Below are positions 1-9,618 of a stretch of 64,000 nt of DNA, piece after piece. Numbering within the stretch: position 1 is the stretch's first letter; the number at the start of each line of letters is the position of its first letter. The DNA comes from Bacillus sp. ISL-45 (lineage in GTDB: Bacteria > Bacillota > Bacilli > Bacillales > Cytobacillaceae), in the NCBI RefSeq assembly GCF_018613195.1, contig NZ_JAGGQQ010000019.1, forward strand, positions 124,001 to 188,000, given 5' to 3'. A program made the position numbers and the translations under genes. The notes below the pieces were generated by a model. The model did no database searches, was not told the origin of the DNA, and saw only the letters and a list, made by a program, of their open reading frames with translations.

Positions 1-2
1 TA

Positions 3-2216
3 CTAGCTATTGATGACAATATTGAGATTCGTCTTTGGAAGAGCAATGGTGTTTCTTTTCATCCAAAGGCTTATTTGTTTAAGTCCGATTCTGAGGATTT
101 CTTGTTTATAGGTTCTTCGAATCTATCGAAATCTGCACTTAATAATGGGGTTGAATGGAACCTTTCAGTAAGCAATGATGAGGCAGTCTTCAACGATGCT
201 CTTGATGAGTTCCTAAAGGTATTTTATGCTGACCAAACTGTTAAGTTAAATGATGGAACGTTGAAGGATTATAAAGAAGCTTATGACCAATACCATAAAG
301 AAAACCACAATATCGCTAAGGTTTGGTCAGATACAGAAGAACTGGATTTGATGTTACCTACTCAAAAAGACTTACCTGTCCAGCCTGAAATTATCCATGA
401 TCCACCGATAAGTGAAACTTATGGAGATATAAAGCCACGGTTTGCTCAGATTGAAGCACTTGAAGAGCTTGATAAGACTAGGGAAGAAGAATACCAAAAG
501 GCACTTGTGGTAATGGCGACAGGCTTGGGTAAAACTTATCTCGCCGGGTTCTTTGCTAAGGATTTTAAGAAGGTCTTATTTATAGCACATAGGGAAGAGA
601 TTTTGTACCAAGCGAGGAAATCTTTCGAGAATATAATGCCTAACAAAAAGTATGGGATATACAACGGAAAGTACAAGGATAGCGAAGCAGATGCTATTTT
701 CGCTTCCATTTATACCTTAAGCGTGAAGGTACATATTGAGAGATTCAATCCTTATGAGTTTGACTTAATTATAGTGGATGAGTTTCATCATGCTGCAGCT
801 GAATCTTATCAGAGAGTATTGGACTATTTTAATCCAAAATTCTTACTTGGAATTACGGCAACTCCTCATCGTAATGACAATAAGGATGTATACGCTATTT
901 GTGATGGGAACGTAGCATACAGGTTAGACTTCCTGGATGCTATTAATCGTGAATGGCTTGCTCCATTTAAATACTATGGAGTCTATGATGATACTGATTA
1001 TACTCAAATTACATGGTTAGGAACACGTTATAATGAAGAAGAACTACTTGACTTACAGTTAAAAGAAGAGATGGCTTCGAAAATTCTAGAAGCCTGGGAA
1101 GACAAAAAACAGACAAGAACAATTGGTTTTTGTTCTTCAATTAGACAGGCAAACTTTTTATCTAGCTTTTTTAACAAACAGGGGTATAAAACAGTCAGCC
1201 TCCATTCTCAACAAAAAGAAGTAGGCCGTGCGAATGCCATAAAAATGCTTAAAGCAGGAGAACTGGACATCATTTTTACGGTCGATCTTTTCAATGAAGG
1301 TGTGGATATTCCCCCAGTAGATACACTTCTATTTGTGAGGCCGACAGAATCATTAACTGTATTTACTCAACAAATCGGGCGTGGTCTACGTTTAGCTCCT
1401 GGTAAGGACCATTGTGTGATTATCGACTTGATTGGAAATTATCGTAATGCGGATGTTAAGTTAAGCTTATTTGATACCGAAAGAGGTGAAGGTAAGTCCA
1501 AGAAGATTGAACCAAGAGTTCCTTCAAATTGTGAATTGAACCTGGATTTACAGGTGGTCAACCTTCTTAAAGAAATGGCTAAGAAGAGATCACCACGTAA
1601 AGAAAAGCTACTTAATGACTACTTCGATCTTAAACATGATCTCGGCAGAAGACCTACATATCTTGAACTGCATCTAAAGGGGCATTCTGATTCCTCTCAT
1701 TATAAGCAAGAATTTAACTCCTATGTAGGTTTCTTAGATTGGGCCAATGAGTTAAGCGAGCAAGAAAGGGTTACCTTTGAGCGGTATGAGAATTGGTTGG
1801 TCGAAGTAGAAAAAACGAGCATGTCCAAAAGCTATAAAATGGTTTTGCTGCTGGCAATGCTCAATCGAGGAATTACTGAATGGTCCAAACCTATTACTTC
1901 AAAAGAAGTAGCACCATTTTTTCATCATTATTTGACCGAAACAGAGTATAGAAAGAGAATCGACTTCTCCGATAAATCATCGAAAAAACTTTGGGAATAC
2001 AACGAAAAGGCTGTTAGTAAGCTCATTGAAACGATGCCTATGACAATGTGGGATCGTGGAGCAGATGGGTTAACCAGTTTTTCAGATGGAGAGTTCAGTA
2101 TAAACTCCGATGTCCTAGAAGAGGATCAAAAAACTCTTTATTATTGGACAAGAGAAATTGCAGAATATCGTTTACATGTACATTTTGAAAGAAGAGCTAA
2201 GAACAGCACTCATTAA
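3..2216 (+). CDS. PLD-like domain + DEAD/DEAH-box helicase (5' partial)
   Basis: The frame is open to the left window edge, so the gene starts upstream; the first residues seen belong to a phospholipase-D-like (HKD) domain, with FHPKAY at about 57-74 followed by IGSSNLSKSAL. A superfamily 2 helicase follows: Walker A ATGLGKT near 516-536, Walker B DEFHH near 780 (a variant of DEAH), motif III GITATPHR and motif VI QQIGRGLRL. The C-terminal 200 residues are not recognised and lack the DUF3427-like tail seen in the next gene. Such PLD-helicase proteins are typical of defence islands and probably act on nucleic acid using ATP. It ends in its own terminator 115 bases before a second, homologous helicase. 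The helicase assignment is firm; the biological role is inferred. Confidence 0.85.
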   Translation, partial: LAIDDNIEIRLWKSNGVSFHPKAYLFKSDSEDFLFIGSSNLSKSALNNGVEWNLSVSNDEAVFNDALDEFLKVFYADQTVKLNDGTLKDYKEAYDQYHKENHNIAKVWSDTEELDLMLPTQKDLPVQPEIIHDPPISETYGDIKPRFAQIEALEELDKTREEEYQKALVVMATGLGKTYLAGFFAKDFKKVLFIAHREEILYQARKSFENIMPNKKYGIYNGKYKDSEADAIFASIYTLSVKVHIERFNPYEFDLIIVDEFHHAAAESYQRVLDYFNPKFLLGITATPHRNDNKDVYAICDGNVAYRLDFLDAINREWLAPFKYYGVYDDTDYTQITWLGTRYNEEELLDLQLKEEMASKILEAWEDKKQTRTIGFCSSIRQANFLSSFFNKQGYKTVSLHSQQKEVGRANAIKMLKAGELDIIFTVDLFNEGVDIPPVDTLLFVRPTESLTVFTQQIGRGLRLAPGKDHCVIIDLIGNYRNADVKLSLFDTERGEGKSKKIEPRVPSNCELNLDLQVVNLLKEMAKKRSPRKEKLLNDYFDLKHDLGRRPTYLELHLKGHSDSSHYKQEFNSYVGFLDWANELSEQERVTFERYENWLVEVEKTSMSKSYKMVLLLAMLNRGITEWSKPITSKEVAPFFHHYLTETEYRKRIDFSDKSSKKLWEYNEKAVSKLIETMPMTMWDRGADGLTSFSDGEFSINSDVLEEDQKTLYYWTREIAEYRLHVHFERRAKNSTH

Positions 2217-2233
2217 TTAGGAGTGCTGTTTTA
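2202..2233 (+). terminator. Rho-independent terminator after first helicase
   Basis: A perfect 10-bp stem, AACAGCACTC paired with GAGTGCTGTT (2202-2211 and 2221-2230), is followed by a short T-rich tail. The left arm contains the last codons of the helicase. It separates the two tandem helicase genes, so the second probably has its own promoter in the 2234-2320 interval. Confidence 0.75.
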
Positions 2234-2330
2234 TATTGACCAAGTTCATATCAAAAACTCCTTCTTGAATTTATCCATTTATAGTACAATTTTACATATA
2301 GGTAAATAAGAAAGAGATTAAGGTGATAGC

Positions 2331-5144
2331 GTGGAAGTAGTAGAAAAGGAATTAATCGTAAATTCCGAAGCTGGCAATCTATTAACTGAGTTAGTAGAAT
2401 CCATACAGGAATGTGAAAGATTTTATTTTAGTGTGGCGTTTATAAATTTTAGTGGATTGCAGTTGTTGCTTGATCCGATAAAAGAAGCTGAAGAAAAAGG
2501 GATTAAAGGAAAGATTATAACCTCTACCTATTTAAATTTTACGGATGCTAAGGCATTGGAACGGTTAAAAGAGTTCTCTAATGTTGAATTAAAGGTTTTT
2601 GTGACAGATAAGGAAATTGGTTTCCATACAAAAGCGTACATCTTTGAATATAAAGATCATTTCAAGGTAATTATTGGGTCCTCCAATATTACGCAGAGCG
2701 CTCTGAAAAGTAATATTGAATGGAATGTTAAAATAATATCTAAAGAGGAAGCCCATTTTATTAAGGAAGTCATAAAAGAGTACAATAATCTATGGGATAT
2801 GAGTGTCGAAGCCGATCATGATTTTATTAGGCGTTATGAAGAGTTTCTAGAGGCATTTAAGAAATCAAATCCTTCTCAAAATATTATATATGAAGATAGA
2901 AAATATATAGTTCCAAACCGGATGCAGAGACGAGCAACTGAGAATCTAGAACGGTTACGAAGTTATGGAGAGAATAAAGCACTGGTCATTGCAGCAACCG
3001 GCACAGGAAAAACCTATATGTCTGCATTTGATGTGAAATCTTTCAATCCTCGTAAACTCTTATTTATTGTGCATCGAGAAGAAATTTTGAAAAAGGCCAA
3101 AGAGACTTTTGAGTTGCTACTACCTAATGAAGGCTACTCATTTGGACTATTAACAGGGAACCACAAACAAAAAAACGCAGACTATGTTTTTACAACAATT
3201 CAGACGATCTCTAAATGTTATCAAGAATTTGCAAAAGACGAATTTGATTACATGATCATTGACGAAGCTCATCACTCAGCTAGTCCAACCTATCAAACAA
3301 TTCTTGATTATTTTGAGCCTAAATTCACTTTAGGAATGACGGCAACACCTGAAAGAAGTGACAGCCACAATATCTTTGACATCTTTGACAATAATGTAGC
3401 TTTAGAAGTGAGACTGCATGAAGCGCTTGATGATGAGTTGGTTATCCCATTCCATTATTTTGGTATTACTGACATTGAAAGTGTTGACTTGAGTGATGTT
3501 GATATTGATGACATTGCGGAGATTACGAAGAGATTGAAGGTCAATGAAAGGGTCGATTTCATTATTGCTAAAATGGAATTTTACGGCCACGATGGGGTTA
3601 AGAGAAAAGCCCTTGGTTTCTGTGCCAGCATTGAACACGCTCAGTATATGGCTTCCGAATTTAATAAAAGAGGCTACAAGAGTGTTATCCTTCATGGCGG
3701 AGATTCTTCAGAAAAAAGGCAGCTGTTCATCAATAAATTAGAAGATCCCAACGATGACCTTGAGTTTATCTTTAGTGTCGATATCTTTAATGAAGGGGTA
3801 GACATTCCGTCCGTTAATACAGTGTTAATGCTAAGACCCACAAACTCCCCAATTGTCTTTATCCAGCAATTAGGAAGAGGGCTTAGGAAAAATCCTAATA
3901 AAAGCTTTTTAACGGTGCTCGATTTTATTGGAAACCACAGTAAAACCTTCCTGATTGCATTAGCATTGAATGGAAGCAGATATTATGACAAAGAAAGTTT
4001 GAAGGTAGCAATCGCTACCGGCTTTGCCAATATTCCTGGTGCGACTCATATCCAAATGGACAAGATCTCCCAAGAAAGAATTCTAGAGCAAATTGATCGA
4101 GAAAATTTTAACTCCATGAAATATTTAAAGGAAGAGTACCAGGAATTCAAGAAGCTAAATTCCGGTCGTATCCCGTTCCTTCTTGTGGATTATCTTAAGT
4201 ATGATGGGGCACCAGATCCAGTGAAATTTATTAATAAAGAGAAATCCTATTTACAGTTTGTCGCTAAGGTTGAGAAGCATGATCAATTGAAAAAGCTGCT
4301 TCTTAATGAAAACTTTGAAGCTACTCTTAAGGAGTTATCAAGTAAGCTACCGATAAAGAGAATTCATGATTTTGTGATTCTAAAGTATCTATTAACTCAT
4401 GAATCAATTAGTCTACAAACTGCAAAGGAACAAATTCTAAAAGTAGTTAAAAATGTCGACATAGATACAATACTTCATTCTTTTGAGACGCTGAACCAGG
4501 ATTACTATGATTCTGGCCATCTAAAGTCTAAACCGAAGTTAGTCCAATATAGGAATGGAGGGCTAACTAAGAGTGAGTTATTTTCGACTTTACTGCAGAG
4601 CGTGGAGTATTATAAGTATATTGAAGATGTAATTTCATACGGAATCTTTCGATATGAAAAGGAATTCCGAAATGAATTTTATGGGGTTCCTCACTTCAAA
4701 TTATACGAACAATATCAAATGGTTGATGCAGCTTTACTCTCGAATTACAGGAAAATTCATAGCTCATTCAGAGGATCAGGATTACTTGTCAATGGGAAAG
4801 AATTTTTCTTATTTGTGGACTTACACAAAGAGGCGGATGTTAAAGAGAGTATTAATTACAAGGATAAGTTTATCAACCAACATTTGTTCCAGTGGCAGTC
4901 TGTTAATAATACCAGCCAGGAATCTAATAGAGGACAAGATATCATTTTCAATAAAAAACGTGGTGTTAACCTTCATTTATTCATCAGAAAATACCGAGAG
5001 TTAGATGGTAAAACAGAGCCATATATTTACATTGGCAAAGGAAATTCGGTTCAATTTGAAGGGAATAAACCTATTACAGTTCAAATTGAACTAGAACACG
5101 AGATACCAGCAAATTTATATACTGAATTCACGAAAAAAGTATAG
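2331..5144 (+). CDS. PLD-like + DEAH helicase + DUF3427-like protein
   Basis: 937 residues from a GTG start preceded by AAGGTGAT. The N-terminal third is a PLD-like nuclease or binding domain (FHTKAYIF near residue 103, then IGSSNITQSAL). The helicase core has ATGTGKT near residue 225, DEAHH near 312, GMTATPERSD, and QQLGRGLRK near 515. The last 160 residues resemble DUF3427, with a conserved FQWQS and a late HLFIRK segment. The same PLD-helicase-DUF3427 architecture is widespread in Firmicutes, often next to a NUDIX pyrophosphohydrolase, as here (convergent gene at 5150). It is a paralogue of the preceding gene, with the same domain order but a longer C-terminus. A nucleic-acid-targeting defence function is likely but unproven. 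Confidence 0.88.
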   Translation: MEVVEKELIVNSEAGNLLTELVESIQECERFYFSVAFINFSGLQLLLDPIKEAEEKGIKGKIITSTYLNFTDAKALERLKEFSNVELKVFVTDKEIGFHTKAYIFEYKDHFKVIIGSSNITQSALKSNIEWNVKIISKEEAHFIKEVIKEYNNLWDMSVEADHDFIRRYEEFLEAFKKSNPSQNIIYEDRKYIVPNRMQRRATENLERLRSYGENKALVIAATGTGKTYMSAFDVKSFNPRKLLFIVHREEILKKAKETFELLLPNEGYSFGLLTGNHKQKNADYVFTTIQTISKCYQEFAKDEFDYMIIDEAHHSASPTYQTILDYFEPKFTLGMTATPERSDSHNIFDIFDNNVALEVRLHEALDDELVIPFHYFGITDIESVDLSDVDIDDIAEITKRLKVNERVDFIIAKMEFYGHDGVKRKALGFCASIEHAQYMASEFNKRGYKSVILHGGDSSEKRQLFINKLEDPNDDLEFIFSVDIFNEGVDIPSVNTVLMLRPTNSPIVFIQQLGRGLRKNPNKSFLTVLDFIGNHSKTFLIALALNGSRYYDKESLKVAIATGFANIPGATHIQMDKISQERILEQIDRENFNSMKYLKEEYQEFKKLNSGRIPFLLVDYLKYDGAPDPVKFINKEKSYLQFVAKVEKHDQLKKLLLNENFEATLKELSSKLPIKRIHDFVILKYLLTHESISLQTAKEQILKVVKNVDIDTILHSFETLNQDYYDSGHLKSKPKLVQYRNGGLTKSELFSTLLQSVEYYKYIEDVISYGIFRYEKEFRNEFYGVPHFKLYEQYQMVDAALLSNYRKIHSSFRGSGLLVNGKEFFLFVDLHKEADVKESINYKDKFINQHLFQWQSVNNTSQESNRGQDIIFNKKRGVNLHLFIRKYRELDGKTEPYIYIGKGNSVQFEGNKPITVQIELEHEIPANLYTEFTKKV

Positions 5145-5180
5145 TCTTCTCACTTTGAGAAGACTATTTTTTCGTGAATT
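5127..5180. terminator. Bidirectional terminator shared by convergent helicase and NUDIX genes
   Basis: Core stem TAGTCTTCTC (5142-5151) pairs with GAGAAGACTA (5157-5166) around a 5-base loop. It is flanked by an A-run on the left and a T-run on the right, and pairing continues outward through AATTCACG and CGTGAATT, with one 3-base bulge. The stop codons and last residues of both convergent genes lie inside the hairpin. It would terminate transcription from both sides. Confidence 0.85.
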
Positions 5181-5563
5181 AATTGATTTACAGCTGGAAG
5201 ATCTGCCGGAGCCCATTTAAGAGACTCTAAATTTTCTCGTTTTAGCCAAATTAGCTTTGAATGCTCACTGGCAGTTGGTGTATCTGAAATAATCTTACTC
5301 TTGATGGAAATTAAATTGATGGTAAATGTATCATATTCATGAGTATTATCATTAAAAACCTCAGTATTGGTTTCGATTTTGCAATGCAATTCCTCTTCAA
5401 TTTCCCTTTTAAGAGCAGTGTAGATATCCTCGCCTTCTTCCACCTTACCACCTGGAAACTCCCACATATTTGGGATAGCCATATCCGGTGATCTAAGTGC
5501 ACATAAAATTTCATTTTCGTTATTTTCTATAATTGCAGCAACAACTTTGACTAGCTTTTTCAT
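5150..5563 (-). CDS. NUDIX (deoxy)nucleoside triphosphate pyrophosphohydrolase
   Basis: 137 residues, with an ATG preceded by GGAGG. A MutT-like fold is indicated by a NUDIX box at about residues 38-60 (GGKVEEGED, then REIEEEL). The usual glycine after EExG is replaced by His-Cys, as in NudG-like CTP/8-oxo-dGTP pyrophosphohydrolases. The WEFPGGKVE segment is typical of dNTP-sanitising enzymes. It is convergent with the PLD-DEAH-DUF3427 helicase and shares its terminator; this gene pair recurs in Firmicutes, so a linked role is plausible. Substrate is not certain. Confidence 0.85.
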   Translation of the reverse strand: MKKLVKVVAAIIENNENEILCALRSPDMAIPNMWEFPGGKVEEGEDIYTALKREIEEELHCKIETNTEVFNDNTHEYDTFTINLISIKSKIISDTPTASEHSKLIWLKRENLESLKWAPADLPAVNQLIHEKIVFSK

Positions 5564-5651
5564 TTGTTCCTCCGTGAAGTTTTTTTCTACGCTTATAATA
5601 GCATTAGGAATGAAGGTTATCTATTTAGTTCATTTTAAATTAGAACTCTGT

Positions 5652-6638
5652 TTAGTTCGTAATATCCGCATCCATTTTTTCCATATACTCATGGCGGATC
5701 TCTGATAGACTTTTTCCTGTTTCCTTATGAATCGCAAAAACGTACGTTTGAATACTGGACCAACCATATAATCCTTTTAACCATTTTTGCATGGATTGTT
5801 CTGTGTCATTTATAAGAATATTGCCATTTGATAAAAGGACTCCTTCATCAGTAAAATCTTTGGCCTTTATTACATCGCCAGCTTTAACTACGCCCCATTC
5901 AAGCATGGAGTCTATCTTTGGTAATGCTCGTTTAGAAATGTTTGTGTTTTTCGGTTTGGATAACGGAGATGATTTTTCTAGGAAATTCACGAAATAATCA
6001 TCGTAATCGTTCAGTGGCAGTACTTTTTCGACATTTAAATATATATCTTCAGTAATCTTGTAAGGGGTTAATTTAATGCAGCTGATATCTACATTATTAC
6101 TGTTTAACCAGGCTACTGCTGAAAGAGTTTGTTCGTCAAAGTCAGAAGCGACCAGGATAATCCTTTGTTTTTGATTGAAACTGTTAATGGCATTGTGTTC
6201 TTGAAGGAAGGCTGATAATTTTCTGCTGCCTAATTCGAAGCTGGTTAAAGATCCGATATCGAAATCTCGACGGTATTTTTCAATATAGGGAGCGTAAATT
6301 TTTGTTACCAGGTCTTCAGGATCTTTGATGGTTGCATAACTTGCTGCATAGCGAATAGCCTGAAACTCAAAGGATTCTTTTCGGTTTTCAATATCCTTGC
6401 TGTCTCTTTTTATCTCAATTAAAACGATGTCACCGTTATTATCTATTGCTGTTAAGTCACTGCGTCCGTAGTGAACATTTCTCACTTGTTGGCCAACAAT
6501 GAGCATCGATTTTTCCTCATCAGCTATCATCTCAATATTAGTCCTCAACAATTCCTCAATGTCACTTTCTTGCATTCCTAGATCGAAAAATGTCACAGGC
6601 TCAATACTCTCTGCTTTTAAATTAGAGATTTTATACAT
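5652..6638 (-). CDS. NucS-like PD-(D/E)XK nuclease with RAMA-like C-terminus
   Basis: 328 residues from the ATG at 6638, which has GAGGG upstream; an in-frame TTG 48 bases further upstream has no ribosome site. Residues 55-110 carry a PD-(D/E)XK core (GRSDLTAID, then VLIEIKRD, then FQAIRYAASY) resembling the DUF91/NucS endonuclease group. The last 90 residues (WGVVKAGDVI, then VLLSNGNI, then GWSSIQTYVF) resemble the RAMA or winged-helix domain attached to restriction enzymes. Transcribed away from the McrBC pair beside it. It probably cleaves or senses foreign or modified DNA; the exact family is a judgement from motifs. Confidence 0.7.
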   Translation of the reverse strand: MYKISNLKAESIEPVTFFDLGMQESDIEELLRTNIEMIADEEKSMLIVGQQVRNVHYGRSDLTAIDNNGDIVLIEIKRDSKDIENRKESFEFQAIRYAASYATIKDPEDLVTKIYAPYIEKYRRDFDIGSLTSFELGSRKLSAFLQEHNAINSFNQKQRIILVASDFDEQTLSAVAWLNSNNVDISCIKLTPYKITEDIYLNVEKVLPLNDYDDYFVNFLEKSSPLSKPKNTNISKRALPKIDSMLEWGVVKAGDVIKAKDFTDEGVLLSNGNILINDTEQSMQKWLKGLYGWSSIQTYVFAIHKETGKSLSEIRHEYMEKMDADITN

Positions 6639-6847
6639 TGTAAACCCTCGCTTCGAAAGATTGTTATGTAAAGATTCAACATACAATTAAAGAATATCAC
6701 TAATAATGGTAAATGTTGAGGAGATTGGTTTTCTCTATTTGGTATTCATGAGAAAGTTCATCTATCCGGAAACTAGCTTTATGTTTTTAATTAAATTTTA
6801 ACTAAGTTAGTATTAAGTTATAGTGTAGATCATTGGGAGGGATAGTA

Positions 6848-9616
6848 GTGGACTATAACTTATTAAAGAGAATTTTATTAAAAGATAACTACTTTGATTT
6901 TCTATTAAAGCGGTATCTACAATTTCAAGATAACCCCATGTACGATGAAAAATATAAATGGGATATCCTTGGTGATTTGAATACATATTTACAGCAAACG
7001 TCAATTTCAGCTGAGAACATTGTTTCTGTTATCAAGTATATAAAAAGCAAGAATCCGCAGGCTGGCAGTTTTACTCATTGGAGTTCGATTGATAATCTCC
7101 TGAAGTTTGCTGAAGAGCAGCCTGGTCTTACTGCTAATCTTCTAATGGATTTATATAATGGATCTCTATCATTGGAGGAACGAATAGAAAAATTTTACCG
7201 TGCAGGTAAAGATCACGATAAAACGCTTGGTGCTCCTTTATTTGGTTATTTGCTTGCAGCATATGATTATAAGAAATATCCATTATACAAAGAAGATGTA
7301 CTACAATTCTTAAAAAAGAGTTTCGGTATCAATAAAAAGCTAGGGACTATTAGTGAAAACTATTTTTTCTTTTATGAGATTTGCCAGATTTTGCAGGAAT
7401 ATGTGCATAAAGAAGGAAATGGTTTCACTATGTTAGATGTCCAGGACATGTTGTTCAGCGTGTTTCATTATAATGCTTTGAAAGCAGAAGTCTCTGCGGA
7501 ATATTTGTATAGTATTGCGGTTCACTTCCGTGAGTTCATGGAAAATGACCAGCTGTTCCTGAATGAGATAAAAGAAATGGATGAGAAGGATCTTGAGGAA
7601 AGGAGAAGCTTTTACAGAACAGGAATCAAGGTTAACCGTATTCGTTTTCTGTTGCTTGATCAATGGCTAGAACAGAAAACATTGACTTTGGATGATTTGG
7701 AACGGATTAAGCAGCAGGTGAATGAAGAATACGATACAAATATCCTGCAGGTCTGGAATAATTTTCGAATCCTTTTTCAAATCTATTATCACCCTATCAA
7801 AGAGAGAGTTCAAAGCTCACTGGCTAACCTTCATGAATGCATTCGAAAAATTGAAGGTTTCAATGACGTGGAATTCGACGAGCATAAGTCTCTTAATGGC
7901 TTTGGTTGGAATCAGAATTATGGTGGCTCGGAATGCTGGCTGGCTGTTTATCCAAAAGCAAAAGAAAGCCACAAGAAGGCTGCCCAGCTTTTTCTCAGTA
8001 TTGACGCTGGCAAAATTCGTTATGGGCTTGGCTACGGTTCAGAACACCCAAAAAGGGAAGCAGCTTGGGTTATTGATACTCTTCAAGATATTAATGATTT
8101 TACATACCATAAATTAAAGACGAAATTTCAGGAAGTTCATCAACAGTTCTTGAGAGAAAACCAGCTGCCAGGCGATGAAGAGATTCATGAATCGGGCGAG
8201 GATTTTAGAATCGAGGAGGGGAATGGCATTAAATACTTTTGGATGACTGCAAACCCTTCTATTTGGACGATAGATAATATAAAGGATGGAAGTGAGGCAT
8301 TTTATACAGCATACAATGAGAAGGGGAATAAAAGAAGGCTATTTCAATCCTTTGAAGTTGCTGCGCCTGGTGATAAAATCATTTTCTATGAATCAACTCC
8401 TAGGAGGGAAATAGTAGCAGAAGGTGTGGTTACAAAAGGCCTCCACAGTAAGTCAGAGCCTGGTTTTTCAGAACCAGTACAGGGAGTCAGTTTCAGATTT
8501 GTAAAAGATATTTCACCGATTACTTGGGAGCAAATTATAAATGTAGAAGAGCTACAGGAAAGTGCACCAGTGAAAAGTGCAGCACAAGGAAGCCTGTTCC
8601 CTCTTATGAAAGAGGAATATGAAGCTATTCTTGCTATCGAAGAGCCAGTCGCGGAAGAGTATCAAGTTGAGATTCCTTCCGTTGATTTTTCGAGAGAAGT
8701 TGAGATAAACGGGCTGCATTTCGAAGATAAAGAGTTAATCCTTAAGCAGGTTAAGAATGCTCTGTCAAAAGGTAAGAACATCATTCTGATTGGTCCTCCG
8801 GGAACGGGAAAGTCAAAAATGGCGAAAGAAATCTGCCGTAGCTTTGATGTTGGTTATGAAATGACAACTGCAACCTCAGATTGGTCGACTTATGAAACCA
8901 TTGGTGGTAACCGTCCTAATTCCGATGGAACCCTGTCTTTCCAGCAAGGCTTGTTCTTGAATTGTTTCAAGGACTCTAAGACTAACAAGCCTTTGAACAA
9001 GTGGCTAATCATTGATGAAATGAACCGGGCAGATATCGATAAGGCATTTGGTGCAATGTTTTCTGCTTTAACTGGAGATAAGATTACCCTTAGTTTTCAA
9101 GGGAAGAGCGGACAGAACATCTCGGTGGTTCCGGAAAAAAGAGTGAATCAAGTTGTTCCTAATGATTATGAATATATTATCCCAGAAGACTGGCGATTAA
9201 TTGGATCGATGAACACCATTGATAAAGCATCACTATATGAAATGAGTTACGCTTTTATGAGACGATTCGCTTTCATTCCTGTCGGAGTACCAAAGAATAT
9301 TAGTAAGGAACTTGTTGATTCCTATTTGCCGTTATGGGGAATTCATGATTACAACTATTCCGAAGTTCTCGCTCAGGTCTGGGCGTATATTAACGACTAC
9401 AGACAAATCGGGCCGGCTATTATTGAGGATTTAGCTAAGTTCACCGAAGAAGATGGAGATTTTACATCGGCTGTCATTCTTTATGTTTTGCCACAATTCG
9501 AAGGTCTGCATGACTTTGAAATAACAGAGTTTGTTGATAAATTGGGACAACTGGATGGTATTGAAAAAGATAGGCTTATAGAATTTACTAGAGACTTTTT
9601 CGATATAAAGGAGTAA
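6848..9616 (+). CDS. mcrB: EVE-McrB: AAA+ GTPase subunit of a type IV restriction system
   Basis: 922 residues from GTG 6848, chosen because GGGAGGG lies 6 bases upstream. Residues 1-420 are a specificity region of DUF3578-like character. Residues about 455-580 form an EVE domain (YFWMTANPSIW, then GDKIIFYES), a YTH/PUA-related fold that reads modified bases. The C-terminal McrB AAA+ domain has Walker A GPPGTGKSKMA, Walker B LIIDEMNRADIDK, sensor GSMNTIDKASLYE and arginine finger AFMRRF. The family hydrolyses GTP to translocate DNA and activate McrC. It is immediately followed by the McrC gene, 2 bases apart. EVE-McrB fusions are known in type IV restriction. Confidence 0.9.
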   Translation: MDYNLLKRILLKDNYFDFLLKRYLQFQDNPMYDEKYKWDILGDLNTYLQQTSISAENIVSVIKYIKSKNPQAGSFTHWSSIDNLLKFAEEQPGLTANLLMDLYNGSLSLEERIEKFYRAGKDHDKTLGAPLFGYLLAAYDYKKYPLYKEDVLQFLKKSFGINKKLGTISENYFFFYEICQILQEYVHKEGNGFTMLDVQDMLFSVFHYNALKAEVSAEYLYSIAVHFREFMENDQLFLNEIKEMDEKDLEERRSFYRTGIKVNRIRFLLLDQWLEQKTLTLDDLERIKQQVNEEYDTNILQVWNNFRILFQIYYHPIKERVQSSLANLHECIRKIEGFNDVEFDEHKSLNGFGWNQNYGGSECWLAVYPKAKESHKKAAQLFLSIDAGKIRYGLGYGSEHPKREAAWVIDTLQDINDFTYHKLKTKFQEVHQQFLRENQLPGDEEIHESGEDFRIEEGNGIKYFWMTANPSIWTIDNIKDGSEAFYTAYNEKGNKRRLFQSFEVAAPGDKIIFYESTPRREIVAEGVVTKGLHSKSEPGFSEPVQGVSFRFVKDISPITWEQIINVEELQESAPVKSAAQGSLFPLMKEEYEAILAIEEPVAEEYQVEIPSVDFSREVEINGLHFEDKELILKQVKNALSKGKNIILIGPPGTGKSKMAKEICRSFDVGYEMTTATSDWSTYETIGGNRPNSDGTLSFQQGLFLNCFKDSKTNKPLNKWLIIDEMNRADIDKAFGAMFSALTGDKITLSFQGKSGQNISVVPEKRVNQVVPNDYEYIIPEDWRLIGSMNTIDKASLYEMSYAFMRRFAFIPVGVPKNISKELVDSYLPLWGIHDYNYSEVLAQVWAYINDYRQIGPAIIEDLAKFTEEDGDFTSAVILYVLPQFEGLHDFEITEFVDKLGQLDGIEKDRLIEFTRDFFDIKE

Positions 9617-9618
9617 TC

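Noticed and set aside
3402-3695. Minus-strand 97-codon frame inside the second helicase
   Set aside because: It is a shadow of the helicase gene with no ribosome site and no recognisable domain.
1-5563. Assignment of the PLD-helicase genes to DISARM or Mokosh
   Set aside because: Those systems combine PLD and helicase proteins with different helicase families and partners (methylase, DUF1998, or RNA helicase with kinase); none of these partners is present.
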